Assembly (NCBI GenBank): GCA_947243845.1
Contig: CAMXIF010000020.1
Span: 1 to 51,444 of the forward strand
Source of the DNA: an uncultured bacterium
GTDB taxonomy: Bacteria > Bacillota > Clostridia > Lachnospirales > Lachnospiraceae
Direction: 5' to 3'
Length of the DNA: 51,444 nucleotides
Below are positions 8,454 through 17,047 of this stretch, in pieces (positions within the stretch are counted from its first letter, which is position 1; each line of letters starts with the position of its first letter). The translations under genes were made by a program, and so were the position numbers. Under the pieces are notes generated by a model. That model did not search any database. It saw only the letters and a list, made by a program, of their open reading frames with translations, and was not told the origin of the DNA.

Positions 8454-9980
8454 TTACTCTGCCGGCACTTCCGCCGGAGGCACCTCCGGTATCTGTCCCG
8501 CTGCAATAGCCTCTGCCTGCGCCTGTAATGCTGCTTCCTGCGCCGCAGCGGCATCCTTATATGCCTTGGCTACAGCCTTGACCTCATCCACACTGTTCGT
8601 TGCCACTGCCGCCATAATAGCATTATAGGCTCCCGGATCTTCTGTGGCCACACCCACGGTAGCGCTTCTGGGCGCCTTCATATAGGAACTGCTGTTGATC
8701 TGTTCCCGGCTTACTTCTACACCGTTTTCCTTCACAACTTTCCACAACTGTGCCTTATACCCCACATGGGCAGACTGCACCACACAATATCCCACCGGCA
8801 GAGACGCATCTGTATAAATCACTTCCGTATCAGGCGCTATCCTCTCCAGCACAACGCTTTCATACTCTACCTCACGGCTGCTGTCTCTGTCTTCCACACC
8901 ATAGATTGTAAAGGTAATCTTCTTCTCCGGTGTGGTATAACCTTCTATATAGATAGGATATTCCCGGTTATTCTTAAACTTAAAATCCTTGCCCGATGAC
9001 TCCGCAATGGCAGCGTCTGCGGAAGGATCTACATAAGTCACGATCATGGAGTGGTTATAGCGTTCTGTCACCTCAAGTTCCGCCCGGAGTACCGCATTAT
9101 ACAATGTAGTAGATACCTGACAGATACCGCCTCCCAGACTGTCTACCACCTGTCCGTTTAAATAAGAGCCCGCCATATAATAACCATTGGCTTCTGAAAA
9201 GGGAGCTACCGCCTCATAGGCTGAAAACTCCTCACCCGGATACAGTATTGTGCCGTTGATCAGATTGCATCCATTGGCCACATTGGCGCTTCTCGACCCG
9301 CCGGAGGTGGAATAACTGGTTGTAAATGTGCCCAGCACATCCTTGACCTTTGCCAGACTTTCCACCGTTCCCTGAGGTTCATCTACTGTCACAGCCAAAT
9401 CCACATCGCAGGCGTTTCCATCCCAATCCTTCGTCAGATATCCGTATACCGAATCCACAGAAGCATCTATGTCTACTACCTTGCCCATCTCGCCTTCCGT
9501 GATCTGAAATCCCTCTTCTGTCTTAGTGAGCGTAGCGTTGACAGCTTCCTTATTATACTGCTGCGCGTTCTCTTCGATCAAACTCCGTATCTTATCTTTA
9601 TCAAACTCAAAAGTGACCTGATATGTCCTATTCTTATGCTCCAGGTCTTTCAACTCTTTATAACAGCGCAGAATATCCCCGTCTCTTCCGAAACTTGTCA
9701 CCTCATCGAGAATTTCCTCGTTACCCCATTTGAGGCCCAGATCCGCGGCTGTTGCCACGATTTCTCCCTCTTCCTCAATATGAAGCGTAATCTGCGCGTC
9801 TTTAAATGAACTGACATATTCTTCTATTTCTTTTCTTGCTTCTTCCGGCGACTTGTCGGCAAGATCGATGTCATTGACATAGATACCCCGGTGAATGACA
9901 GCCTCTCTGGCCTGCGCCGGCACACCAACAGCCAAGGCCGACACAAATATTGTCAGTAACAGCCCGAATCCTTTTTTCAT
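8454..9980 (-). CDS. Secreted VanW-family protein with G5-like domain
   Basis: A 508-residue exported envelope protein. A signal peptide (MKKGFGLLLTIFVSALAVGVPAQA) begins at the ATG at 9980, preceded by GAGAGGGG; the frame upstream of it is not supported. It has a putative peptidoglycan-binding (PG_binding_4-like) region at about 30-215, a VanW domain at about 240-375 with the family marks NGTILYPGEEFS and SLGGGICQVSTTLYNA, and a G5-like beta domain at about 395-465. The C-terminal tail is rich in Ala, Glu and Pro. VanW function remains unknown; the name comes from vancomycin clusters, but there are no resistance genes here. Confidence 0.92.
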   Translation of the reverse strand: MKKGFGLLLTIFVSALAVGVPAQAREAVIHRGIYVNDIDLADKSPEEARKEIEEYVSSFKDAQITLHIEEEGEIVATAADLGLKWGNEEILDEVTSFGRDGDILRCYKELKDLEHKNRTYQVTFEFDKDKIRSLIEENAQQYNKEAVNATLTKTEEGFQITEGEMGKVVDIDASVDSVYGYLTKDWDGNACDVDLAVTVDEPQGTVESLAKVKDVLGTFTTSYSTSGGSRSANVANGCNLINGTILYPGEEFSAYEAVAPFSEANGYYMAGSYLNGQVVDSLGGGICQVSTTLYNAVLRAELEVTERYNHSMIVTYVDPSADAAIAESSGKDFKFKNNREYPIYIEGYTTPEKKITFTIYGVEDRDSSREVEYESVVLERIAPDTEVIYTDASLPVGYCVVQSAHVGYKAQLWKVVKENGVEVSREQINSSSYMKAPRSATVGVATEDPGAYNAIMAAVATNSVDEVKAVAKAYKDAAAAQEAALQAQAEAIAAGQIPEVPPAEVPAE

Positions 9981-10050
9981 AAAACCCCTCTCTCCCCACA
10001 GGAATTGCCTGCCCGGAGAATCTGTGATAAAATAAGCTTGATTTATAGCC

Positions 10051-10146
10051 TTATAATACACCAACAATCAGCGGAATGATCATTGCCAAAACCACAATGA
10101 TAATAATAATGGAAGAAATAATCTTCCTTGTTTTCCTGTTAAACAT
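10051..10146 (-). CDS. 31-residue single-span membrane peptide
   Basis: A short gene encoding a basic N-terminus (MFNRKTRKIISS) followed by a long Ile/Val/Leu membrane helix ending IIPLIVGVL. Three things support it: a perfect GGAGG nine bases before the ATG, a matching minus-strand promoter (TTGCAA, 17 bases, TATAAT at 10177-10205) that would start the transcript about 25 bases upstream, and its place as first gene before the VanW operon. The N-in/C-out topology follows the positive-inside rule. Function unknown; small helices like this often bind a larger membrane protein. Confidence 0.7.
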   Translation of the reverse strand: MFNRKTRKIISSIIIIIVVLAMIIPLIVGVL

Positions 10147-10176
10147 CCTATAAAACCTCCATACTCACTGAAAGGA

Positions 10177-10205
10177 ATTATATATGAATTTCTTGATTTT
10201 TGCAA
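10177..10205 (-). promoter_or_regulatory. Sigma-A-type promoter of the 10146-5204 operon
   Basis: On the minus strand TTGCAA (10205-10200) and a perfect TATAAT (10182-10177) are 17 bases apart. The site overlaps the start codon of the plus-strand gene at 10184, so the two divergent genes share regulatory DNA. Confidence 0.6.
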
Positions 10206-10801
10206 GCACTCTCGTGTTTGGTTTCATAATCGCCATAGCGGTTTCCAGAAGCAATAAAACGGCGGCTGCTCAACAGCAGAAATACTGGCAAAAGGAAATG
10301 GCCGCCAACAACACCAGACGCAAACCTCTGGATGACCTTGACTATATCAAACTGCCCCTGGAAATCTTCCCCATGGATCTGCTGCCAGACGTCCCTAAGG
10401 TCAATGATTACCGGCAGATTATCCTCTCTCTCGCAGAATGCCCTATCGTTAATTTTACAGGCATCTCCAATACGGATCTGAAACTGCGCTACGGCGCGCC
10501 CAATATTGAACTGCTGACCTCTTATGACCAGAACTATACTCTGTTAGTACGAACCGTGCAGCAGTGGGCGCAGGCGCTCTATGATGCCGGCTGCATGGCA
10601 GAGGCTTGTCAGCTTCTGGAGTTTGCCGTATCTACGGGAACAGATGTAAGCGGAACATACCGCCTGCTGTGCGAAATCTACCACAAGCAGGGAACCCCGG
10701 ATAAAATCGCCGGCCTCCTTCCCATTGCAGAATCCCTAAATTCAGCCATGAAGAAACCTATCGTCCGTATTTTGCAAGAAGCTGATCAATCTTCCTGCTA
10801 G
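10184..10801 (+). CDS. Membrane-anchored protein of unknown function, TPR-like tail
   Basis: A 205-residue protein that I cannot assign to a characterised family. An N-terminal transmembrane helix (about 2-22) is followed by a charged, Gln/Ala-rich stretch and a soluble domain. The last ~90 residues (VQQWAQALYDAGCMAEACQLLEFAV to the end) look like helical, TPR-type repeats, suggesting a scaffold or protein-binding role on the cytoplasmic face. AAAGGAAT precedes the ATG. Its 3' end overlaps the convergent exonuclease gene by 44 bases, with no terminator between them. Confidence 0.8.
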   Translation: MNFLIFASTLVFGFIIAIAVSRSNKTAAAQQQKYWQKEMAANNTRRKPLDDLDYIKLPLEIFPMDLLPDVPKVNDYRQIILSLAECPIVNFTGISNTDLKLRYGAPNIELLTSYDQNYTLLVRTVQQWAQALYDAGCMAEACQLLEFAVSTGTDVSGTYRLLCEIYHKQGTPDKIAGLLPIAESLNSAMKKPIVRILQEADQSSC

Positions 10802-11474
10802 CCTCGCTGCGCGTCAGGCTTTCAATCTCATAGTCTATTACCAGTTTATGCTTGTCCATCAGTTTATATAACTTCTCTTTCTGCGGAATAGTCAACGGTG
10901 TATCGCGCTTCGCCTGGTAGAGAAGCTGTTTGGGACGAAAAAGGCTCTTATCCCCTTCCTGCTCTTCTTTCTCATAAAAGTCCCTGGCAAATCTCCCATA
11001 CAACGCTGCCGTGGCTTTGGCATCCTCCAGAGCCCTGTGCGCCCTGTGCGGTATCTGATAATACTGACAAAGATATCCGAGGCTCCGGCTTTCCAAGTCC
11101 TGCAGATATTTGCGCGCAATCCTCAAGGTATCAATACCCTGACGTTCGAACGTCATCCGCTCATTTACAGCCGCCTTTTTGAGAAAGGAAAAATCAAACA
11201 GCACACCATGCCCCAACAGCACCCGGTCTTCTACAAAATCAAGAAATTCAGGCAGTATCTCGCCTATCGTTGGAGCATCCATAAGCTGTTCATCCCGAAT
11301 CCCCGTCAGTTCTACAATCCGCTCCTCCAATTTTCTTCGCGGATTGACAAAACGTTCCCACTGGGCCATAACCTGTCCGGCTTCCACTTTGACCGCCCCG
11401 ATTTCAATGATCTTATCCCGTTTGGGATCGAGACCCGTTGTTTCCAAATCAATACATACATATGAATCCGTCAC
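10758..11474 (-). CDS. DnaQ-like 3'-5' exonuclease (DEDD family)
   Basis: A DNA polymerase III epsilon-type exonuclease domain fused to a helical tail. With the start used here the protein is 238 aa. Catalytic marks: Exo I CIDLETTGLD (metal-binding D and E), Exo II around GHGVLFDFSFLKK, and Exo III HRALEDAKATA (H and D). I chose the GTG at 11474 because GGAG lies seven bases before it, while the upstream ATG at 11519 has no ribosome site; 15 extra residues would otherwise be added. The C-terminal ~70 residues (TIPQKEKLYKLMDKH onward) form a small helical module. It lies just downstream of the radical-SAM gene. Substrate unknown; perhaps repair or RNA processing. Confidence 0.85.
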   Translation of the reverse strand: MTDSYVCIDLETTGLDPKRDKIIEIGAVKVEAGQVMAQWERFVNPRRKLEERIVELTGIRDEQLMDAPTIGEILPEFLDFVEDRVLLGHGVLFDFSFLKKAAVNERMTFERQGIDTLRIARKYLQDLESRSLGYLCQYYQIPHRAHRALEDAKATAALYGRFARDFYEKEEQEGDKSLFRPKQLLYQAKRDTPLTIPQKEKLYKLMDKHKLVIDYEIESLTRSEASRKIDQLLAKYGR

Positions 11475-11528
11475 TTGTATTCTCCATTCCGCCTCTTTTA
11501 TCTGCGAAAATGCCTGCATTTTCGCATT

Positions 11529-13265
11529 TTACACAAACACTGTCCTGGCCTCATGCGTCAGCGCATCCCTTATCCTATAATCAAACACCAGCAGCACAGG
11601 TTCCGCGCAGGGTTCTGTATCCGGCGTCAAATCTTCACACCACACAGGATACCGGAAGATTTCCGCATGAGTCATCTTACTCATCTGTCTGCTGTCATAT
11701 CCTGCATAAGCAGACAGACGCTGTCTCTCCATCTCCTCTTTTCTATAAAAATCTCTGAGTTTCTCTTTATAGACTGTCCTTGCTTCCTCCCCGGAAGCAA
11801 AATCCGGCCTGTTCTTCACATGTTCCCGCAGATAAAAATCATAAGTCAGCGTTTCCCGGCAGAGACATTCCCTGTCCTTGGACATGACAGACATCATAAA
11901 CGCAAGCAGCGCCTGATAACGAGCCGTCCGCGCCTGTGCCTGCGTCAAATATCCTTCTCTTCGGCTAAACTTTGCCAGCGCCTGATACAACGAAAACGCA
12001 TCGGGGAACACCCGTTCCAGCAGACGCATCGAATGCGTAAACTGCCCGCTGTTATAATAAACCTCCACCATTTCTTCCACTTCCTTTAAACAGAGCACCT
12101 TCTCATAAGGAAGCCATCTGGTGGACAACACTTCATAAGGCGGCACGGACAGGTACTGCATCTCGTAAGCATCCGCCATATCATGCATGGGAGAACCCTT
12201 TAATATTTTCAGGAAGCCCAGCTGCAACTGATGGGGCCGCATTTGATACACTTCATTAAAAGAGCGGGCAAAACTTTCATAATCTTCATAAGGCAGTCCA
12301 GCAATCAGATCCAAATGTATATGAATGTTATGACCCTGTCCAAGCTGCGCGACCACTTCACGAAGCCGTTCCATGTCCGTATGGCGGCAAATTTCCCGCA
12401 GCGTTTCCGGATTAGTTGTCTGCACACCAATCTCCATCTGGATATATCCTGCTCTCATACGGGAGAGAAGTTCAAGCTCCTCCTGCGTGAGAATATCGGC
12501 CTCTATCTCAAAGTGCATATTTGTGACATTATTGTCATTTTCCAACAAATACCGCCAGATTTCCACCGCGTGCTCATGATTGCAGTTAAATGTCCTGTCC
12601 ACAAATTTTACCTGTGCTACGCGTTGATCCAAGAAAAACTGCAGCTCCCTTTTTACCACATCTATATCCCGGAAACGTACTGTCTTATCTATGGAAGAAA
12701 GACAATAACTGCACCGATATGGGCAGCCCCTGCTGCTCTCATAATAGATAATCCTGTTGGTAAAGTTAGAAAGGTCGGAATAAAGAAACGGCACCTTGGA
12801 CAATTCCAGCAGTTCCCGTTCTTTGGTTCGCACAATCCCCTCCTGTCTGAATACAATCCCCTGAATATCAGAAAGCCCCCGCGTCCCTTCCACAAGTTCC
12901 CGAAACGTCTCTTCGCCTTCTCCCACCATAATCCCCTTCACCATGGGAAACTGTTCAAGAACCTGCTCCGGATTATAAGAGACCTCCGGACCTCCCAGCC
13001 AGATTTCCGTCTGCGGCAGAATCTTGGGAATCTCTCTCAACAACAACGACACAATCTCCCAGTTCCAGATATAGCAGGAGACTGCGAGCATATCCGGCGC
13101 CTGTCTGTACAGATCCGCCAGAATGTCCTCCCGGCGATGATTGATTGTATACTCCGCTATAGCAATCTGCCGATCTTTTATCTGACCCGCATATGTTTTC
13201 AGACTATACAACGCCGGATTGGAATGAATATATTTTGCATTGATCGCAGCCAGCAGGATTTTCAT
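11529..13265 (-). CDS. B12-binding-domain radical SAM protein (DUF4080 type)
   Basis: A 578-residue radical SAM enzyme. A Rossmann-like N-terminal domain (about 1-130) resembles cobalamin-binding domains, then the radical SAM core carries the 4Fe-4S cluster motif with C181, C185 and C188 in SSRGCPYRCSYCLSS. The GGPEVS and VGEGEETF segments match the B12-radical SAM family style. The C-terminal ~200 residues resemble the DUF4080 extension common in Clostridia. Such enzymes often perform methylations or rearrangements, but the substrate of this subgroup is not known. It appears to be transcribed with the exonuclease gene that follows nine bases after its stop if the longer exonuclease start is used. 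Confidence 0.88.
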   Translation of the reverse strand: MKILLAAINAKYIHSNPALYSLKTYAGQIKDRQIAIAEYTINHRREDILADLYRQAPDMLAVSCYIWNWEIVSLLLREIPKILPQTEIWLGGPEVSYNPEQVLEQFPMVKGIMVGEGEETFRELVEGTRGLSDIQGIVFRQEGIVRTKERELLELSKVPFLYSDLSNFTNRIIYYESSRGCPYRCSYCLSSIDKTVRFRDIDVVKRELQFFLDQRVAQVKFVDRTFNCNHEHAVEIWRYLLENDNNVTNMHFEIEADILTQEELELLSRMRAGYIQMEIGVQTTNPETLREICRHTDMERLREVVAQLGQGHNIHIHLDLIAGLPYEDYESFARSFNEVYQMRPHQLQLGFLKILKGSPMHDMADAYEMQYLSVPPYEVLSTRWLPYEKVLCLKEVEEMVEVYYNSGQFTHSMRLLERVFPDAFSLYQALAKFSRREGYLTQAQARTARYQALLAFMMSVMSKDRECLCRETLTYDFYLREHVKNRPDFASGEEARTVYKEKLRDFYRKEEMERQRLSAYAGYDSRQMSKMTHAEIFRYPVWCEDLTPDTEPCAEPVLLVFDYRIRDALTHEARTVFV

Positions 13266-13585
13266 GGATAATTTCAGATTCCTTTTCTTAATGATTATCT
13301 GATTAACAGATAGTACGAGTATATCATAACATATTTTCTTCTATCTATTGTAAATTAACTCATAGTTAATTATTATCCTGTATTATCATATCATAATTAA
13401 TGAATCGTGTAATCTTCTATATATATTGTTTTATTCACAAAATATCACTACATATTGTGTTTTTTATATAAAAAATACGAATTTTGAGGAGTATTAAACG
13501 TAATTATTCCATATTGAATATTCTTATTAAAAATTAGAATATTTTTTCATTATAAATCAACTACAATGACAAAAAGGGTGTGCGA
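13266..13585 (+). other. AT-rich intergenic region with several palindromes
   Basis: No gene seen in this 320-base stretch. It contains three perfect inverted repeats: TATCTG/CAGATA (13296-13312), AATTAACT/AGTTAATT with a 3-base centre (13353-13371), and AATATTCT/AGAATATT (13517-13543), the last followed by a T run. The middle one has the size and symmetry of a helix-turn-helix operator and may be the site of the XRE regulator that follows. No convincing promoter pair with correct spacing was found. Confidence 0.45.
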
Positions 13586-13933
13586 ATGAAGACAAGGATC
13601 AGAGAATTACGATTAGAGAGAAATCTGACACAGCAGACTTTAGCAAATCATCTGGGAATTAACCAGACAAGCTTAAGTAAGATTGAACGTGGCACAAGTA
13701 CTCCGGATGGAATGCTTTTGATTGCCCTTGCCAGAACTTTCCATGTCACAACCGACTACATTCTATTTCTTTCTGAAGAACGTCTAAATGCAGACTATTT
13801 ATTAGCTGACAATATGTTTCATCTCAAAAAATATCAGCATCTTATCACCGTTTATCAGAAAATGAATCAGAAACAGCAAGAACATTGTTACAATTTTCTT
13901 TGCAGTATGCTGGGCATGAATGAGGAACTGTAA
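13586..13933 (+). CDS. XRE-family helix-turn-helix regulator
   Basis: A 115-residue protein with an N-terminal Cro/CI-type helix-turn-helix (about 1-60: IRELRLERNLTQQTLANHLGINQTSLSKIERG) and a helical C-terminal half of unknown role. Start at the ATG at 13586, with AAAGGG seven bases upstream; a GTG two codons earlier is also open. It lies alone in a very AT-rich stretch between minus-strand operons, with no toxin-like or phage partner. Likely a dimeric repressor, perhaps autoregulated through the palindromes in front of it. Confidence 0.85.
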   Translation: MKTRIRELRLERNLTQQTLANHLGINQTSLSKIERGTSTPDGMLLIALARTFHVTTDYILFLSEERLNADYLLADNMFHLKKYQHLITVYQKMNQKQQEHCYNFLCSMLGMNEEL

Positions 13934-14073
13934 GGATCAAAACCAATGCCATGGTGAATCCATGCCTTTCATATTATAAACTATTTATGTCATTTCTTTC
14001 GGTCTGACAACCTCCTGTTAACGAAACCTAAAATTGTCAGATACGGTCTATACGCTGTCAAGCGTATCTAAAA

Positions 14074-14095
14074 GGCGGAATCCAAAGATTCCGCC
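14074..14095 (-). terminator. Terminator-like hairpin after galT
   Basis: A perfect 9-bp stem GGCGGAATC/GATTCCGCC with a 4-base loop, followed on the minus strand by TTTTAG. It lies about 85 bases beyond the galT stop. A second small hairpin (TACGCT/AGCGTA, 14051-14066) follows it. Confidence 0.65.
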
Positions 14096-14180
14096 TCACT
14101 TCATATCATCCACATACCATCTGGCACATTGATCCATCTACAAAATGCCCGTCCGTATATCGAATAAACTTCCCTGCCGT

Positions 14181-15680
14181 CTACAGGGATGCCGTAAACC
14201 TGTCAAAGGCTGCCTGGCCTTCCTCGTCACGTTTATAAACACCCGCATCCTCAAGCACCTGCATGAACACATTGCCAATCTCTTTATGCAGAATCTCCAT
14301 GATATTTTCACGGTTCACATCCTGATATCCGGGCAGGAACTCTTCCACCCAGTCCGCATGCTTCTCCAATTCCTCATCGGCCCTGATGTCGGCGCCCGAT
14401 ACGATGGCTTCTGCCAGATGTTCCATCTCACCTTTGAGTCTGGCCGGAAGTACCGCCAGGCCCATAACTTCGATCAGACCGATATTCTCCTTTTTAATAT
14501 GATGCAGATTCGCATGGGGATGATACACGCCCAACGGATGTTCCTCAGTCGTAATGTTATTGCGCAGTACCAAATCCAGTTCAAACTGATCGCCGCGCTT
14601 TCTGGCAATCGGTGTGATCGTATTATGCGGTTCCCCGTCTGTCTCGGCATAGATAAATACCGCTTCATCGCTATATCCACGCCATTTTTCCAAGATTACA
14701 TCCGCCAATGCCACCAGCCTGTCGGAATCCTTATGTGATATCCGAATCACAGACATTGGCCATTTCACAATCCCGGCCTCCACATCCTCGAAACCCTTGA
14801 CCGTAAAAGTCCTCTCCACAGGCGCCTTGGCCATGGCAAACTCATAACAGCCGCCCTGGAAATGATCGTGGCTCAGAATAGAACCGCCCACGATCGGCAG
14901 ATCCGCATTGGAACCCACAAAATAATGAGGGAACTGCTTCACAAAATCAAACAGCTTACAGAAAGTATCATGTTCAATCTTCATCGGTATATGTTTGGAA
15001 TTAAACACGATGCAATGCTCATTATAATACACATACGGGGAGTATTGAAATCCCCAGTGGCTTCCATTGATAGTCACCGGAATCACCCTGTGGTTCTGCC
15101 TCGCCGGATGATTGATCCTTCCCGCATAGCCTTCGTTTTCCATACACAGAAGGCACTTGGGGTAACCGCTCTGCTTCGCATTCTTGGCCGCTGCAATGGC
15201 TTTGGGATCCTTCTCCGGTTTGGAGAGGTTGATCGTGATATCCAGATCGCCGTATTTCGTTGCAGATACCCACTTCTGATCTTTCTTGATACGATAGCGT
15301 CTGATATAGTCCGTATCCTGACTCAATTGATAAAAATAATCTGTCGCTTCCTTCGGATCTCTCTCATACTTTTCTTCAAATTTCCTGATCACTTCACTGG
15401 GACGCGGCACCAGCATGCTCATAATCTTCGTGTCAAAAAGATCCCGGTACACAACACCGTTTTCCGAAAGGATGCCCTGTTCATAAGCGTAATCCAGCAT
15501 CTCTCCGAGAATCCTCTCAAGATCATCAACGGTAATCTCTGCTGTATTCTCCGTCTCCTCCAATTCATCTAAGCCGAACAACTCCAGAAGCCTGTTGGTT
15601 GTATAGATTCTATCCGCTTCCTCGATCAGACCGGTCAGTAAACCATACTGTACAAGTTCCCTGATATTTTCCTGAATCAT
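14181..15680 (-). CDS. galT: UDP-glucose--hexose-1-phosphate uridylyltransferase, type 2
   Basis: Leloir pathway enzyme that exchanges UMP between UDP-glucose and galactose-1-phosphate. At 499 aa it is the long Firmicutes-type GalT, distinct from the ~350-aa E. coli form. Visible marks: CLLCMENEGYAGRINHPARQNHR, GSHWGFQYSPYVYYNEHCIVF, GGSILSHDHFQGG (histidine-rich active site) and YHPHANLHHIKKENIGLIEVMG. I start at the ATG at 15680 because GGAGGAAG lies eight bases before it; the upstream ATG at 15695 would put this site inside the gene. It follows galK in one transcription unit. Confidence 0.95.
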   Translation of the reverse strand: MIQENIRELVQYGLLTGLIEEADRIYTTNRLLELFGLDELEETENTAEITVDDLERILGEMLDYAYEQGILSENGVVYRDLFDTKIMSMLVPRPSEVIRKFEEKYERDPKEATDYFYQLSQDTDYIRRYRIKKDQKWVSATKYGDLDITINLSKPEKDPKAIAAAKNAKQSGYPKCLLCMENEGYAGRINHPARQNHRVIPVTINGSHWGFQYSPYVYYNEHCIVFNSKHIPMKIEHDTFCKLFDFVKQFPHYFVGSNADLPIVGGSILSHDHFQGGCYEFAMAKAPVERTFTVKGFEDVEAGIVKWPMSVIRISHKDSDRLVALADVILEKWRGYSDEAVFIYAETDGEPHNTITPIARKRGDQFELDLVLRNNITTEEHPLGVYHPHANLHHIKKENIGLIEVMGLAVLPARLKGEMEHLAEAIVSGADIRADEELEKHADWVEEFLPGYQDVNRENIMEILHKEIGNVFMQVLEDAGVYKRDEEGQAAFDRFTASL

Positions 15681-15755
15681 CTTTTCTTCCTCCATGATCC
15701 TGCCATACTACATCATTTTGATGCGGAATACCCCCTCATCGCCAGACCCCTTATA

Positions 15756-16919
15756 TTACATTTTCTGAGGCCCGTCTCCAATCTCTACCACATAGAAGTC
15801 CGCAGTCTTGCCAACGCGTTCCTGATAGGCTGCACCCACTTTTTCCTTAAACTGCTCCACCATCTCATCCTTCACGATGCTGACCGTGCAGCCGCCGAAA
15901 CCGCCGCCTGTAATCCTTGAACCGATAACGCCTTCCACCTTCCAGGCTTCTTCCACAAGCACATCGATCTCCTCACAGGATACCTCATAGTCATCCCGCA
16001 GCGACACATGGGAAGCGTTCATCAATTCGCCGAACAGCTTCAGGTCATTATTCTTAAGCGCTTCTACCGCGCGGATGGTTCTCTGGTTTTCATAGACTGC
16101 ATGTTTTGCTCTTCTTACGCAGACCTCATCTTTGATCGCACTTTTATACTCCTCGAATTCTTCCTCGCTCAGATCACCAAGTCCCGCTATCTTCACCACA
16201 GTCTGTAACTCTGCCAGCGCCTTTTCGCACTCGCTGCGTCTTACGTTATATTCAGAATTGACGAGAGAATGTTTCACATTGCTGTTGGTCACCACGATCT
16301 TTGCCCCCTCCAGCACCAGAGGCGCATACTGATAAGACAGATCCGCCGTATCCAAAAAGATGGCATTGTCCTTCTTACCCATAGCGGAAGCAAACTGATC
16401 CATGATACCACAGTTCATCCCATTAAAATTGTTCTCCGAATACTGGCCAATTTTCGCCAGATCGATGTTCGTCACCTGGAATCCATACAAGTCTTTCAAA
16501 TAATAACCTGTCAGCACTTCCAAAGACGCCGAAGAAGACAATCCCGAACCATTGGGAATATTGCCGTTTAAAACAATATCCAGCCCGCAGTCCATCTTCA
16601 TGCCCTGCCTGGCAAAAGCCCACATAACGCCCTTCGGATAATTCGTCCAGCCCGCCTCATCGGAGGGTGTCAGATCATCCAGACTACTCTCAATGATTCC
16701 CAGGGAATCAAAATTCATGGAATAGAAACGAAGTTTCCTGTCCGTCCTCTTTTTGACAGCCGCATAGGTTCCAATCGTCAGAGCGCAGGGAAAAACATGC
16801 CCGCCGTTATAATCCGTATGCTCACCGATCATATTCACACGTCCCGGTGCAAAATAGACATTAACTCCCTCTGCGCTGCCATAGATTTCTTCAAACTTTT
16901 TTAATACTGTTTCCTTCAT
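15756..16919 (-). CDS. galK: Galactokinase
   Basis: GHMP kinase that makes galactose-1-phosphate from galactose and ATP, the substrate of the GalT encoded next. The 387-residue protein has the galactokinase signature PGRVNMIGEHTDYNGGHVFP near residue 25, the GHMP glycine-rich loop NGSGLSSSASLEVL near 122, and the third motif SRITGGGFGGCTVSIV near 340. Its promoter (17048-17076) overlaps the end of the AraC-type gene, and its leader begins with a folded element (16972-17042). A GGGAAAGGGAG ribosome site precedes the ATG. Confidence 0.97.
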   Translation of the reverse strand: MKETVLKKFEEIYGSAEGVNVYFAPGRVNMIGEHTDYNGGHVFPCALTIGTYAAVKKRTDRKLRFYSMNFDSLGIIESSLDDLTPSDEAGWTNYPKGVMWAFARQGMKMDCGLDIVLNGNIPNGSGLSSSASLEVLTGYYLKDLYGFQVTNIDLAKIGQYSENNFNGMNCGIMDQFASAMGKKDNAIFLDTADLSYQYAPLVLEGAKIVVTNSNVKHSLVNSEYNVRRSECEKALAELQTVVKIAGLGDLSEEEFEEYKSAIKDEVCVRRAKHAVYENQRTIRAVEALKNNDLKLFGELMNASHVSLRDDYEVSCEEIDVLVEEAWKVEGVIGSRITGGGFGGCTVSIVKDEMVEQFKEKVGAAYQERVGKTADFYVVEIGDGPQKM

Positions 16920-16971
16920 AGCCGCTCTCCCTTTCCCTGTTATATTCCTTGTTTAATGTTAGATTAATCCG

Positions 16972-17042
16972 CCGCAGTGTAACTCGAAAACTTACGGTTT
17001 CCTCGTTCACGTATATTTACATCTTAGTAAATATTTCTGCAA
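16972..17042 (-). ncRNA. Structured leader element of galK (copy 2 of a shared motif)
   Basis: On the minus strand the predicted transcript starts near 17041 and folds at once. A closing stem is TTGCAG (17042-17037) with CTGCGG (16977-16972, two G-U pairs). An AT hairpin ATATTTAC/GTAAATAT follows (17034-17013). Then comes a stem AAC/GTT, a tandem G-A/A-G mismatch, and GGAAAC/GTTTTC with a five-base loop (17007-16981). The last stem and the CACTGC after it are nearly the same as in the element at 36381-36497, while the middle helix differs. Not recognised as a known riboswitch; function unknown. Confidence 0.5.
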
Positions 17043-17047
17043 CTTAA

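Noticed and set aside
8426..8554. N-terminal extension of the AIR-synthase-like protein
   Set aside because: Arg-rich readthrough of the VanW gene tail in another frame.
8454..9980. Vancomycin resistance locus because of VanW
   Set aside because: No vanHAX or vanRS genes; VanW proteins are widespread in Clostridia.
12231..13271. A 346-codon open frame on the plus strand
   Set aside because: It is the mirror of the radical-SAM gene, with His/Arg/Phe-rich composition, no domain and no ribosome site.
13266..13933. Toxin-antitoxin or phage repressor module around the XRE gene
   Set aside because: No toxin-like or phage gene on either side.
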